DNA of 64,000 bases, taken from NCBI GenBank assembly GCA_003221695.1, contig QHSX01000038.1, positions 296,046 to 360,045 on the forward strand, given 5' to 3'. Below the pieces are notes generated by a model. It worked only from the letters and a program-made list of their open reading frames with translations. It made no database searches and had not been told where the DNA came from. This document shows positions 1-8,524 of this stretch, piece after piece. How positions within the stretch are numbered: position 1 is the first letter of the stretch; every line of letters starts with the position of its first letter. The translations under genes and the position numbers were made by a program. This stretch comes from Candidatus Rokuibacteriota bacterium. Its GTDB lineage: Bacteria > Methylomirabilota > Methylomirabilia > Rokubacteriales > CSP1-6.

Positions 1-768
1 CTCCCTCTCGTGCACAACAAGCTCTCGGAGATGCTGGCGTTCCGGCGGACGATCCAGCTCGCCGCCCATACCGGCGCGGGCGTCTACTTCGTCCACACCT
101 CGGCGAAGGAGGGCGTGGACGCGGTCGCCGAGGCGCGCGCCAAGGGGCTCCCGATCTACGCCGAGACGCTCCACCACTACGCGTGCTTCACCGCCCTGGA
201 CTACAAGACGCCGCGGGGCTTCTGCTACCACACCTATCCCTCCCTCAAGTACCCCGAGGATCAGACGGCCCTCTGGGACGGGCTCGTGCGGGATGGCATC
301 TCGACGACGGCGACCGACGAGTTCCCGACGTCCCTCGAGCTGAAGCTCCGCGGCCAGGACCTCGAGAACGTGACCGGCGGCAACCTCGGCGCGGAAGCGC
401 GCATGGGGATCGTCTTCTCCGAGGGCGTCATGAAGCGACGGATGTCACTCCAGCGGTTCGCCGAGGTGACGGCGACGAACGCGGCGCGGATTCTCGGGCT
501 CTATCCGCAGAAGGGTGTCATCGCGCCCGGGAGCGACGCGGACCTCGTCCTCATCGATCCGGCGATCCGTAAGACGCTCGCGCGCGAGGATTTTCACGTG
601 AGCGACTACAGCCCGTGGGAGGGCTGGCCGATCCAGGGCTGGCCCGTGACCACGATCCTCCGCGGCCGGGTCGTCGTCGAGGGGGGCCGCCTCGTCGGCG
701 ACGCGCGCGCCGGGAGGCTGGTCCGCCGCCGGATCGCGCCCGAGGTCCTGCGGCGGCCGGCGTGCTAG
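1..768 (+). CDS. D-hydantoinase / dihydropyrimidinase, C-terminal part (5' truncated by window)
   Basis: The reading frame is open from the first base (the three codons before the first GTG encode Leu-Pro-Leu), so the gene starts upstream of the window. The visible ~255 residues are the C-terminal half of a cyclic-amidohydrolase TIM barrel: HTSAKEG, the ETLHHY stretch, and TATDEFPTS, where the Asp corresponds to the metal-binding Asp of the family. The closing GVIAPGSDADLVLIDP segment is typical of hydantoinases and dihydropyrimidinases. The predicted role is hydrolysis of cyclic ureides (hydantoins, dihydropyrimidines) to N-carbamoyl amino acids in the cytoplasm. Substrate cannot be fixed without the N-terminal metal site. 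It sits 170 bases from convergent minus-strand genes. An N-methylhydantoinase pair (HyuA/HyuB) lies about 9 kb away. Confidence 0.85.
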   Translation, partial: LPLVHNKLSEMLAFRRTIQLAAHTGAGVYFVHTSAKEGVDAVAEARAKGLPIYAETLHHYACFTALDYKTPRGFCYHTYPSLKYPEDQTALWDGLVRDGISTTATDEFPTSLELKLRGQDLENVTGGNLGAEARMGIVFSEGVMKRRMSLQRFAEVTATNAARILGLYPQKGVIAPGSDADLVLIDPAIRKTLAREDFHVSDYSPWEGWPIQGWPVTTILRGRVVVEGGRLVGDARAGRLVRRRIAPEVLRRPAC

Positions 769-770
769 CG

Positions 771-1091
771 CTACTCGAAGCCTCGAAACCACCCCGGGGG
801 TGGTGGTTCCCACTGCTTTTCGCGAGTCCACCCCTGCGCCGACAGGCAGGCGCGATAGATCCCATGGTTGATGATGCCGTGAGCCGCAGCCGTCGGAGTG
901 GGAGCGGCCTGTCGCGCGCACTCCCGGCTGGCAAGCTCGAACTGCTCCGCCGTGCTGTTGGGTTTGGACCAGTAGTATTGCGCGCAGCCGCCCAGACCGC
1001 CGATCAGGATCGTTCCGACGATGACGAGGCGGATGCCGCGCTCGCGATCGATGCCCGCCCCTCCGCCGCGTCGTCCCGCCCGCGAGTCCAC
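771..1091 (-). CDS. Small lipoprotein, unknown function
   Basis: A 106-residue protein with a very basic N-terminus, a hydrophobic stretch (IVGTILIGGLGG) and a lipobox LGGC at about residues 34-37. It should therefore be exported, lipid-modified and membrane anchored. The mature part is short, with two further Cys residues and a Pro-rich C-terminus (EPPPPGWFRGF). The start chosen is a GTG whose first base is shared with the TAG stop of the upstream lipoprotein gene (TAGTG overlap); no ATG exists before the lipobox in this frame. The overlap implies translational coupling with that gene. I do not recognise the family. Confidence 0.6.
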   Translation of the reverse strand: MDSRAGRRGGGAGIDRERGIRLVIVGTILIGGLGGCAQYYWSKPNSTAEQFELASRECARQAAPTPTAAAHGIINHGIYRACLSAQGWTREKQWEPPPPGWFRGFE

Positions 1092-1624
1092 TACTTCAAC
1101 AGCCCGGCGAACTTCGGGTCGTACACGAGCTTGCCGATGAGGACCTGAACCGCAGGCCCGAAGGATTTCGCGGTCCGCGCACAGGCCGTCTCCCCCATAT
1201 AGGTGAAGCCGTACTTGTAGTTGTCGGACACGTTCAGGGACTGGCCGTTCGAAGAGATCACCGTGAGATCGAGCTGCCACTCGCCGGCCATGGAATCGAA
1301 GTCAATCTTGTTCAGCTGGCCGGTCAGGGTGACCGGAGCGGAGTCCGAGAGCATGTCCGCGACCGTGAGCTCGTCGATCAAGGCCTTGCGAATGAACTCT
1401 TCGAACGGGCGCTCGTCCGGCGTCGTGATCGGCCCGACGGCACGACACGGGATCTTGGTCTTACCGGGCTCCTTCGCCGTGAACTGACCGACGTTGACTT
1501 TCTGCCCGCCGAGCTTTTTGAGGGCAGCCACGTTTTCGACCGACACTCCGTACCGGCCCACGTCGAAGCTGGCGCACCCCGCGAACGCGACGATCAACGC
1601 CAACAGTGCGATCCAGCGGCCCAT
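1091..1624 (-). CDS. Lipoprotein, unknown function
   Basis: A 177-residue protein beginning with a signal peptide (WIALLALIVAFAGC) whose lipobox FAGC places the lipidated Cys at residue 17. The mature domain is a compact mixed alpha/beta protein with two additional Cys (CRAVG, ETACART). These could form a disulfide outside the cytoplasm. The order of predicted strands (LTGQLNKIDFDS, WQLDLTVISSNG) resembles YajG/LpoB-type outer-membrane lipoproteins, but no family motif is decisive. The first gene of a two-gene unit with the following small lipoprotein, which overlaps it by one base. Confidence 0.7.
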   Translation of the reverse strand: MGRWIALLALIVAFAGCASFDVGRYGVSVENVAALKKLGGQKVNVGQFTAKEPGKTKIPCRAVGPITTPDERPFEEFIRKALIDELTVADMLSDSAPVTLTGQLNKIDFDSMAGEWQLDLTVISSNGQSLNVSDNYKYGFTYMGETACARTAKSFGPAVQVLIGKLVYDPKFAGLLK

Positions 1625-1753
1625 GATCCGGCTCCTTTCAGCAGTGCGGTGACGCCCTTGGATCCAGGGGTGTCACGGTGCACTCCCCAAGAGACGCGCC
1701 GAGGAACATAGCGGTGGTCTCCGGCGTTAGCAAGGAAAACTCGGTCGCGTCGC

Positions 1754-2971
1754 TCAGAAAATCTCGGGGCACCAGGGGAGGCGCTCGGTCCGGAAGAGGG
1801 TGTCGGCGCGCGCGATCGCGCCGGAGCGCATTTCTTCGACACGCAGCGCCCGCGCCAGCTGGGCCCAGGTGAAGCCTCCGAGGTAGACGGAGCCGAGCGC
1901 GGTCACATCGCAGCGCAGCTCCGCCTCGTTCGTCGTTCGCTCGACGCCTTTGGCCCTGACGCGCCAGCGGCCCTCGTTCCAGGGGCAAAATCCGTCGACG
2001 ACCTCCACGACCACGGAGCCATCCGGCGTGTACGAGCGCGCCGTGAGCGCCGCGCCCACATCCACCAGCCGGACCCAGAGCCCGTCGCGGACGTTGAAGC
2101 GGAGCCGGCGTGGCTCGGCGAGCAGCAAGAGAAGCGGATGGTCGAGCGGTAACAACCCCGCCCGCACCCGCGCCATCCAGTCGACGTCGAGCAGATAGCG
2201 CCAGATCGCGCGCGTCGCCTCGGGCGAGTCGCCCATGGCCTCGACGACGTCGACCGTCCCCGTCTGGATGCCGCGGTCGACCGCTACGGTCATCCGGTAG
2301 AGCGCGTAGGCGACGGGGCGGCTCCCGAGCACGAGGACCACGCACTGCAGATCGCCGCCTCCCCGGCGCCGCCACTCCGGGTCGGCAAGCGCGCGGGCTT
2401 GCCACCAGGCGGAAGTTCGCGCGAACATGCCGGGGGTCTCGGCCGCCACCCGGTCGTACACTGGCGCCACGAGAGGCTCGGCCTCCTCGAGGGGCACGAT
2501 CCGCGCCTCTCCCGACGGCTCGAACCGTGCGTAGTAGGCGGACCGCTCACGCGGGAGATCGATCTCTCCCGCGAACGAGCCGATACCGTAGCCGAACCGC
2601 CCGTAGATCGTGTCCTCTGTGGCCCAGAGGTACGTGACCGGCTCGCCGCGCTCGTGACAGGCGTCGAGCTGCGCTCGCATCAGAGCCGCCAGGATCCCGC
2701 GCCGCCGATGCGTGGGCAAGACGCCCACGACGCTCACGCCGGCGGCCGGGACACGGCCGCCGGGCACCGTCAGCTCGAAGGGGAAGGCGCCGGCGCCGCC
2801 CACTGCACGGCCGTCCGCCCAGGCGCCGTGCATGCGCTTGGCGGGCAGGACGCGCGCGAAACGCTCGAGCTGGTCGTCGGTCGGCGTCGACCGGCCGAAG
2901 TAGTGCCAGAGCGGTCCCATCGCCGCGCGCAGCTCCTCGTTCGAGGCGCACGGCCGGATCTCCCAGCTCAC
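1754..2971 (-). CDS. Eis-like GNAT N-acetyltransferase
   Basis: A 405-residue protein with the architecture of the Eis family: an N-terminal GNAT domain, a second GNAT-like half and a C-terminal sterol-carrier-like domain. The acetyl-CoA loop is visible as GVLPTHRRRGILAALMRAQ around residues 70-90, following beta4 (AAGVSVV). The middle GRFGYGIGSFAGEI segment is typical of Eis and YP_ enhanced-intracellular-survival-type proteins. These enzymes acetylate amines on small molecules or protein lysines; the substrate here is unknown. The start is a GTG overlapping the TGA of the upstream DinB gene by 4 bases (GTGA). Upstream in-frame codons belong to that gene's shadow. Confidence 0.8.
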   Translation of the reverse strand: MSWEIRPCASNEELRAAMGPLWHYFGRSTPTDDQLERFARVLPAKRMHGAWADGRAVGGAGAFPFELTVPGGRVPAAGVSVVGVLPTHRRRGILAALMRAQLDACHERGEPVTYLWATEDTIYGRFGYGIGSFAGEIDLPRERSAYYARFEPSGEARIVPLEEAEPLVAPVYDRVAAETPGMFARTSAWWQARALADPEWRRRGGGDLQCVVLVLGSRPVAYALYRMTVAVDRGIQTGTVDVVEAMGDSPEATRAIWRYLLDVDWMARVRAGLLPLDHPLLLLLAEPRRLRFNVRDGLWVRLVDVGAALTARSYTPDGSVVVEVVDGFCPWNEGRWRVRAKGVERTTNEAELRCDVTALGSVYLGGFTWAQLARALRVEEMRSGAIARADTLFRTERLPWCPEIF

Positions 2972-3525
2972 GCGAACCCTGCCCGTGAGGCCTCTTCGTA
3001 CGGGATCGGCCCGGCGTAGTCGGCCCGGAGCGGCGCCCAGCGCGTAGCCCACAGCCGTGCGAGCGTGCCGGAGAGCTGTGTCACGTGCAGCCGATCGTGG
3101 GTGACCCACGCGACGAGGAGGTCGAGACCGGAGAGCCGCCCGAGTCGCGGATGCTCGACGGCGGCCGTGAGGCGATCGGCGGAGACTGAGGCGAGGAAGG
3201 CGAGACTCGCCGCCCTCCGCTCCCGGAACGCCGCCAGCGCCTCCCGCGGATCTGCGTCTCGGTAGCGCCGCTCCTCGGCCCATCGTTCCGGGTCGATCGG
3301 CGTGAAACGTGAGCCGCCTTCGAGAGCCACTCGTACGCGAGCCCCGAAGTCCTCGACTTCCTCGTCGCGCAGGTGGCAGACGATCTCGATCGGCGCCCAT
3401 TCGGGAGCGACTGGACGGGCCCGCCAGTCGGCCGGGGCGAGATCGCCGAGCAAGGCGTCGAGGACCCCCGGCAGCCGCGCCATTGCCAGGCGAGTCGTCA
3501 GAAGTACGGAGCTGGGATCGGCCAT
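2968..3525 (-). CDS. DinB/YfiT-fold protein
   Basis: A 185-residue all-helical protein matching the DinB_2 superfamily pattern: a helix with the metal-ligand motif EIVCHLRDEE near residue 47, and a terminal helix with WVTHDRLHVTQLSGT around 139-153. The His residues of these motifs are the expected metal ligands. Family members include thiol-dependent metallo-enzymes (bacillithiol/mycothiol S-transferases, maleylpyruvate isomerases), but many are uncharacterised. ATG at 3525 is preceded by GGAGGC at good distance; an upstream in-frame start lacks this. The 4-base overlap with the downstream GNAT suggests an operon. Confidence 0.75.
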   Translation of the reverse strand: MADPSSVLLTTRLAMARLPGVLDALLGDLAPADWRARPVAPEWAPIEIVCHLRDEEVEDFGARVRVALEGGSRFTPIDPERWAEERRYRDADPREALAAFRERRAASLAFLASVSADRLTAAVEHPRLGRLSGLDLLVAWVTHDRLHVTQLSGTLARLWATRWAPLRADYAGPIPYEEASRAGFA

Positions 3526-3571
3526 CGCCGGGCCTCCTTGGTTCTCGTTCCGTCGCTCTCGTGCTTCGCGT

Positions 3572-4144
3572 TCAGTAGCACACAAGACGCCCGCTCCGCG
3601 TCGTGAAGCAGGAGCCGAAGGGGCGATACCAGTAGAACGGCGGTGGCGGATAGGCGTACTGTGCCGCCCGGCGTAGCTCTCGCGCCCAGTCCGCCTCGTC
3701 CTCGAGGCTCGCCGCGATGAAGGCGCGCACGTCCTTGGAGAGGTGGTCGCTGCGCATGACCTCGAGGGCGCGATTCGTCTGGGCGGCCAGGCGCGGGTGC
3801 GGTGCCAGCCCGAGGAGAGCCTTCAAGTGCTCCTCCGCCGGTCCATCCTCGCCCTTCTGGAGATGGCTCAGCCCCAGATAGAGGCGCGCGGTCTCGGACT
3901 TGGGCGCCTGGGCGGCCGCGCGAGCCAACACGGCGATCGCGTCGTCGAAGGCTCCGAGCTTGTATCTCGCCTTGCCGAGGCCGACCAGGGCATCGAGCCG
4001 ATCCTGGTCGCGCGCGAGGATCTCCTCGAAGCGGCTCGTGGCTTCTTCATACCGCCCTTCGGCGAGCGCGGTTCGGGCCTTCCCGTAGGGAGCGGCGCAT
4101 CCAGTGAGCAGAGGAACCGCGAGCAAGATCGACAGCCTGGTCAT
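3572..4144 (-). CDS. TPR-repeat lipoprotein
   Basis: A 190-residue protein with a lipoprotein signal (LLAVPLLTGC, Cys at residue 16). At least two to three tetratricopeptide repeats follow (ARTALAEGRYEEATSRFEE, GKARYKLGAFDDAIAVLARA, LYLGLSHLQKGEDGPAEEHL, residues about 24-120). The C-terminal tail is aromatic and Pro-rich (YAYPPPPFYWYRPFG). It is probably an envelope scaffold or assembly protein. Its ATG overlaps the stop of the xanthine-dehydrogenase-like gene (ATGA), so it may be co-transcribed with the molybdenum hydroxylase genes. No functional link is obvious. Confidence 0.7.
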   Translation of the reverse strand: MTRLSILLAVPLLTGCAAPYGKARTALAEGRYEEATSRFEEILARDQDRLDALVGLGKARYKLGAFDDAIAVLARAAAQAPKSETARLYLGLSHLQKGEDGPAEEHLKALLGLAPHPRLAAQTNRALEVMRSDHLSKDVRAFIAASLEDEADWARELRRAAQYAYPPPPFYWYRPFGSCFTTRSGRLVCY

Positions 4145-6444
4145 GTCCGCAAGAGGCCGAGCGCCGCAGCGACGCGCTCCGCTGTGAGCGGTAGCCGCGT
4201 CACACGCGCGCCGGTCGCGTCGGCGATGGCGTTGGCGACAGCGGCGGCGGGCGGGCCGATGGGCGGTTCGCCGATGCCGCGCGCGCCAAAGGGGCCGAGC
4301 CCCTCGCCGGACTCGACGACGATGGGGTCCACGTCGGGGACGTCGGCGGCGCTGGGGACGAGGTACGAGGCGAACGAGGTCGTCAGGTTGACGCCCTCCT
4401 CGACCACCACCTCCTCCATGAGCCCGTACCCGAGCCCCTGCACGGCGCCGCCCTGGATCTGGCCCTCGACCGATTGCGGGTTGATCGCGCGGCCGACGTC
4501 GTGGGCGGCGGCGTACTTGAGCACGCGCACCGCGCCCGTCTCCGTGTCCACCTCGACCTCGGCCGCGTGGGCGCCGAAGGTGTAGTCGGGGAAGACCTTG
4601 CCCGAGCCGGTCGCGAGATCGACCGGCTCACCGGCCGGCGCGTGGTAGACCGCCAGGTGGCTGCGCGGCACGCCGACCCGCGCGCACTGGCTCAGCACCG
4701 TGGGCAGCGGGAGCGTTCGCCCGTCGCGCGTGACGACGTCCCCGTCGGCGAGGTCCAGCGCCGTCGGGTCGGCGCCCAGCAGCGACGCCGCCACCGACAG
4801 AATCTGGGCGCGCAATTCACGCGCCGCCTTGAGCACGGCGTTGCCCGACATGTAGAGCTGCCGGCTGGCCGTGGTCGTGCCGGCGAGCGGTGTCAGGGCA
4901 CTGTCGGAGATGTGGAGCGAGACCCGGTCGAAGTCCACGCCCAGCACCTCGGCGGCGATCTGGCCGAGCGATGAGGCTTGGCCGCCGCCGACGTCGGGCA
5001 CACCGCACCGCACGACGAGGCTGCCGTCCATCTCGAAGCCAACCCACGCGCTCGACCAGTCATGGAGCCAGACGATGCGGCCGTAGGGCTGGAAGTTGCA
5101 GGCGAGGCCCCGGCCGACCCTGACGTGCGGCGCGCGCGGCGGTGTCGGCGGGCCCAGCGCCGCCCACGCGCGAGCGGCCAGCTCCGGCAGCGCGACGTGC
5201 GTCTCCAGCACCTGGCCTACGGGGAGACTGTCGCCGCGGCGCAGCGCGTTCACCCCGCGAACTTCGACGGGATCGAGGCCCAGGGCGCGCGCGATCTGGT
5301 CGATCTGCGACTCGTAGGCGAACACGGTCTGCATGGCGCCGAAGCCGCGCATCGCGCTGGTCGGGGGGTTGTTGGTGTAGGCGACGCGCGCCTCGACGCG
5401 GACGGCGGGGGCCCGATACGGCCCGGCGGCGGTGACCGTCGAGTAGAGCAGCACCAGGGCGGAGAGATAGGCATAGGCGCCCGCGTCGGCGAGCAGCTCG
5501 ATCTGCTGAGCGACGATCTCGCCGGTGGCGAGCGCGCCTGTACGGTAGCGCATCCGATAGGGGTGGCGCTTGGCGCGGGCCAGGAGCGACTCCTGCCGCG
5601 TCCAGACCATCCTGACCGGCCGCCCGGTCTTGAGCGCGAGGAGCCCGAGGTACACCTCGACCGTGACGTCCTCCTTGCCACCGAAGCCGCCGCCGAGATA
5701 CGTGCCGATCACCCGGACGCGGTTCTGCGGGACCTGAAGCGCCTCGGCGACGTCGCGGAAGTGCTCGATCACTTGGGTGGACACGCGGATCGTGATGACC
5801 CCGTCCGAGTCGATCCACGCCACGCCCGCCTCGGGCTCGAGGGACGCCGCGTCCACGAGCTGGGTCGCGTACTCGCCCTCGACGACGACGGCCGCTCGCG
5901 CGAACGCCGCCGCGAGGTCACCGCGCGCGATCCGCCACTCGGCGAGCACGTTGCCACCCTCGTGGACGCGCGGCGCGCCGGGAGCGAGCGCCGCCTCGGG
6001 GCCGAACACGCCGGGCACTGGCTCGTACTCGACGTCGATCGCCTCGGCGGCGGCGCGCGCCTGCTCGAGCGTCTCGGCCGCCACGAGCGCGACCGGCTCG
6101 CCCTGATGGCGCACGCGCTCCAGGGCGAGCACGTAGAGCGTCGCGCGGAGCGGGCCCACGGCCGTCGTCTGCCCCGGGACGTCGGTCGAGAGGGTGTTAC
6201 GCGGGACGTCCTTGGCCGTGAGGACGACGGCGACGCCCGGCATGCGCTGGGCGCCGGCCGTCTCGAGCTTCACGATGCGGGCCGAGGGATACGGCGAGCG
6301 AAGCACCGCGGCGTGGAGCATCCCGGGCATCGCCCAGTCCGCCGCGTAGGCGGTCGCCGCCGCCACCTTGTCTCGCGCGTCGTGGCGCGGGAGGGGACGG
6401 CCGACGAGACGAAACGGCGTGCCGAGCGCGACCGCGCTAGCCAT
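4141..6444 (-). CDS. Xanthine dehydrogenase-family molybdopterin-binding large subunit
   Basis: A 767-residue protein spanning the whole aldehyde oxidase/xanthine dehydrogenase large subunit. It has the a/b hammerhead (RDKVAAATAYAADW), the GGGFGGKEDVTVE Moco-contact segment, the PTSAMRGFGAMQ loop, and GARGIGEPPIGP near the C-terminus carrying the catalytic Glu. It hydroxylates an N-heterocycle or aldehyde substrate using water at a molybdenum-cytosine-dinucleotide centre. The AMRGFG loop differs from AYRGAGR or AYxCSFR, so it is not a CO dehydrogenase. The ATG at 6444 overlaps the end of the FAD/Fe-S gene by 8 bases, with GGAG 9 bases upstream. Together the two genes supply all three usual domains of the enzyme. 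Confidence 0.88.
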   Translation of the reverse strand: MASAVALGTPFRLVGRPLPRHDARDKVAAATAYAADWAMPGMLHAAVLRSPYPSARIVKLETAGAQRMPGVAVVLTAKDVPRNTLSTDVPGQTTAVGPLRATLYVLALERVRHQGEPVALVAAETLEQARAAAEAIDVEYEPVPGVFGPEAALAPGAPRVHEGGNVLAEWRIARGDLAAAFARAAVVVEGEYATQLVDAASLEPEAGVAWIDSDGVITIRVSTQVIEHFRDVAEALQVPQNRVRVIGTYLGGGFGGKEDVTVEVYLGLLALKTGRPVRMVWTRQESLLARAKRHPYRMRYRTGALATGEIVAQQIELLADAGAYAYLSALVLLYSTVTAAGPYRAPAVRVEARVAYTNNPPTSAMRGFGAMQTVFAYESQIDQIARALGLDPVEVRGVNALRRGDSLPVGQVLETHVALPELAARAWAALGPPTPPRAPHVRVGRGLACNFQPYGRIVWLHDWSSAWVGFEMDGSLVVRCGVPDVGGGQASSLGQIAAEVLGVDFDRVSLHISDSALTPLAGTTTASRQLYMSGNAVLKAARELRAQILSVAASLLGADPTALDLADGDVVTRDGRTLPLPTVLSQCARVGVPRSHLAVYHAPAGEPVDLATGSGKVFPDYTFGAHAAEVEVDTETGAVRVLKYAAAHDVGRAINPQSVEGQIQGGAVQGLGYGLMEEVVVEEGVNLTTSFASYLVPSAADVPDVDPIVVESGEGLGPFGARGIGEPPIGPPAAAVANAIADATGARVTRLPLTAERVAAALGLLRT

Positions 6445-7885
6445 CGCCGTCATCTCCGCGCACGTAGGCGAGAACCGCGTCGAGGATCTTGGCGTAGCCG
6501 GTGCAGCGGCAGAGGTTCCCTTCGAGCGCCGCCCGGACCTCCTCTCGGCTCGCGCGAGGGTGGCGCTCGAGGAAGGCCAGCGTCGTGAGCAACATGCCGG
6601 GGGTGCAGAATCCGCACTGGACCGCACCGTGCCGGACGAACGCCTCCTGGAGCGGATGGAGCCTGCCCTCGCGCTCGAGGCCACGGATCGTCAGGATCGC
6701 GCGCCCGCGCGCCGCAGCCGCCAAAGTGAGGCAGCTCGACACGGGTCGCCCGTCGAGCAGCACCGTACACGCGCCGCAGACGCCCTCGCCGCAGCCCTCC
6801 TTGACGTCGAAGATGCCGAGCGTGTCGCGGAGGACCTCGAGCAGGGTCTGACCGGGCCGGACGTCCACTTCCCGCGCGCGCCCATTGATCACGAGCCCTC
6901 CCCCCCAGGCGCTGCGTTGAGGACTCGCTTCAGGCGGCGGCGAAGCCGCCGGGCGCCGCGGCGAAACCGCCGGGCGCGCCAATTGGGCGGAGAGAAGGGG
7001 GACCGTCGCGCCCTGAGGGCGCGGCTGTGACGTCTCCCCCTCTGGGATAGCTCGGGCCAACGCGCGGCGGGTGAGCACGCCGGCCAGCAGCCGGCGGTAC
7101 GCGCCGGACACGAAGGCGTCCGACTGCGGGTCGAGTCGCTCGCGTACGATCTCGGCGGCGCGCGCCAGGCGCTCGCCGCTCGGCTCGTGGCCGCGCAACG
7201 AGTCCTCGGCAGCCGTGGCTCTGAGCGGCCGGTCGGCGACCCCTGCCAGGGCCAGGCGCGCGTCGTCCACGCGCCCGCGGCGGTCAAGACTCACGCCGGC
7301 GGCCACCGCCACCACCGCGAAGTCGCCCGCCCGCCTCGCGAACTCCTCCACCGCCCAGCCCATCCCCTCTGTGACGGGCACCTCGATCGCCGTCACGAGC
7401 TCGTCGGCGCCGAGGGCCGTCGAGAGATAGCCCGTGAAGAACTCCCGCGCTGCCACCGTCCGGCGCCCCGAGGCGGAGGCGAGGGTGAGCCGCGCATCGA
7501 GCGCCACTATCGCCATCGGCAGTTCGGCGGCGGGGTCGGCGTGAGCAAGGCTCCCGCCCAGGGTTCCGAGGGACCGCACGCGAACGTTGCCGATGAGGCG
7601 CGCGACCTCTGGGAGAAGGGGGGTGCTCCGACCGATCTCCGAGAGGTCCTCCAGCTCGTGGTGACGGGTCAGCGCTCCGAGGTGCAGCGATCCGTTCTCG
7701 ACTCGAACGCCGGCGAGCGGCAATCCGTTGATGTCGACGACGAGGCGGGGCCGGGCGAGCCGGTAGTTGAGGAGCGGCACCAGGCTCTGCCCTCCGGCCA
7801 GCACCTTGGCCTCGGCGCCGTGCTCCCGGAGGAGAGCCACCGCTTCCTCCAGCGTCTCAGGCGCTGCGTACTCGAACGGATGCAC
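6437..7885 (-). CDS. Fused FAD-binding medium subunit and 2Fe-2S small subunit of molybdenum hydroxylase
   Basis: A 482-residue fusion. Residues 1-290 form a CoxM/CutM-type FAD subunit (AGGQSLVPLL at 30-39, TLGGSLAHADPAAELP near 108). A Pro/Ala-rich linker follows (about 290-330). The rest is a CoxS/CutS-type small subunit with the plant-type 2Fe-2S cysteines (GCGEGVCGACTVLLDG from about 363) and the second cluster motifs VQCGFCTPGM and NLCRCTGY. Electrons would pass from the Mo centre through both clusters to FAD. These subunits are normally separate genes. The gene is followed immediately by the large subunit with an 8-base overlap. Confidence 0.88.
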   Translation of the reverse strand: MHPFEYAAPETLEEAVALLREHGAEAKVLAGGQSLVPLLNYRLARPRLVVDINGLPLAGVRVENGSLHLGALTRHHELEDLSEIGRSTPLLPEVARLIGNVRVRSLGTLGGSLAHADPAAELPMAIVALDARLTLASASGRRTVAAREFFTGYLSTALGADELVTAIEVPVTEGMGWAVEEFARRAGDFAVVAVAAGVSLDRRGRVDDARLALAGVADRPLRATAAEDSLRGHEPSGERLARAAEIVRERLDPQSDAFVSGAYRRLLAGVLTRRALARAIPEGETSQPRPQGATVPLLSAQLARPAVSPRRPAASPPPEASPQRSAWGGGLVINGRAREVDVRPGQTLLEVLRDTLGIFDVKEGCGEGVCGACTVLLDGRPVSSCLTLAAAARGRAILTIRGLEREGRLHPLQEAFVRHGAVQCGFCTPGMLLTTLAFLERHPRASREEVRAALEGNLCRCTGYAKILDAVLAYVRGDDGDG

Positions 7886-7905
7886 GCGTGAGCGTCCCCT
7901 TTTGG

Positions 7906-8208
7906 TTAGCGGCGACGGCCGGGTTCCTCAGGGAGCTGAGCACCAGGCCAGACGCCGACAACCCAAACAAGCTTGCCTGCAACGCGATAGAAGAAGCGGT
8001 ACGGCGTGACGCTGACCTCGCGATACGGGAGTTCGGGAAACTCGGGAAGGGCTCGACCCGATTCGGGGAACCGTTCCAGTCGACGCAGCACCCGTTCGGC
8101 TGGCTGCCTGAACCGCCGCGCGGCACCAGGATCATCACGCAGGATGTACGCGACCGCGTCGAGAAACTGCCTCCGACCGGACGGCGTGAAGCGAACCCGG
8201 GCCCTCAC
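7906..8208 (-). CDS. RelE/ParE-family toxin
   Basis: A 100-residue protein with the ParE/RelE fold signature: a basic N-terminal strand (VRFTPSGRRQFLDAVAYI), two helices, then PYREVSVTPYRFFYRV and a hydrophobic terminal strand (KLVWVVGVW). Type II toxins of this family inhibit gyrase or cleave mRNA at the ribosome. The GTG start overlaps the TGA of the antitoxin-like gene by 4 bases (GTGA), the usual antitoxin-toxin arrangement. The toxin frame is intact although its antitoxin appears disrupted. That could mean neutralisation from elsewhere, toxin inactivity or a sequencing error. Confidence 0.8.
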   Translation of the reverse strand: MRARVRFTPSGRRQFLDAVAYILRDDPGAARRFRQPAERVLRRLERFPESGRALPEFPELPYREVSVTPYRFFYRVAGKLVWVVGVWPGAQLPEEPGRRR

Positions 8209-8453
8209 GTGTCCGCGAGTAGGCGATCGGCCTCCGCCAGAACCTCGTCGAGAGGTGCCCCTTCGCAGCCCGGAGCTCGCGCTCGCCGCGCGCGAGGAGT
8301 CGGAGGATCTGCCGTTCGTATTCAGCGTGCTCGTACGCCTCGACGCTGAGCATGACGGCTGCGGCCCTCCCTCGTTGCGTAAATGACCAGGGGCTGCTTC
8401 GTCGCGCGAACGCGCTTGAGAGCCGCGGCCGCGTCCTGCCGAAGGTCGGGCAT
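8205..8453 (-). pseudogene. Phd/YefM-type antitoxin with two compensating frameshifts
   Basis: Reading from ATG 8453 gives a Phd-like N-terminus (MPDLRQDAAAALKRVRATKQ, then PLVI). An extra T in the ATTT run at about 8381-8384 then shifts the frame. In the shifted frame the expected TQRGRAAAVMLSVEAYEH continues the Phd domain. A one-base loss in the GGGG run at about 8258-8261 restores the original frame to give PLDEVLAEADRLLADT and the TGA at 8205. The whole interval is 249 bases, exactly 83 codons, and its stop overlaps the toxin start. The reconstructed 83-residue antitoxin is normal for the family. Whether these are real mutations or two indel errors cannot be decided here. Confidence 0.75.
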
Positions 8454-8524
8454 CGACAGTCCTCCTTCAGTACCTCCAGGAGTACCGTCAGATGCCCCTC
8501 CACACAATGGGCCTCAACGCTGTC

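Noticed and set aside
4978..6588. Plus-strand 536-codon open frame opposite the molybdenum hydroxylase genes
   Set aside because: Composition is typical antisense shadow of a GC-rich gene (Arg/Gly/Asp-rich, no motifs), while the minus strand encodes a complete known enzyme.
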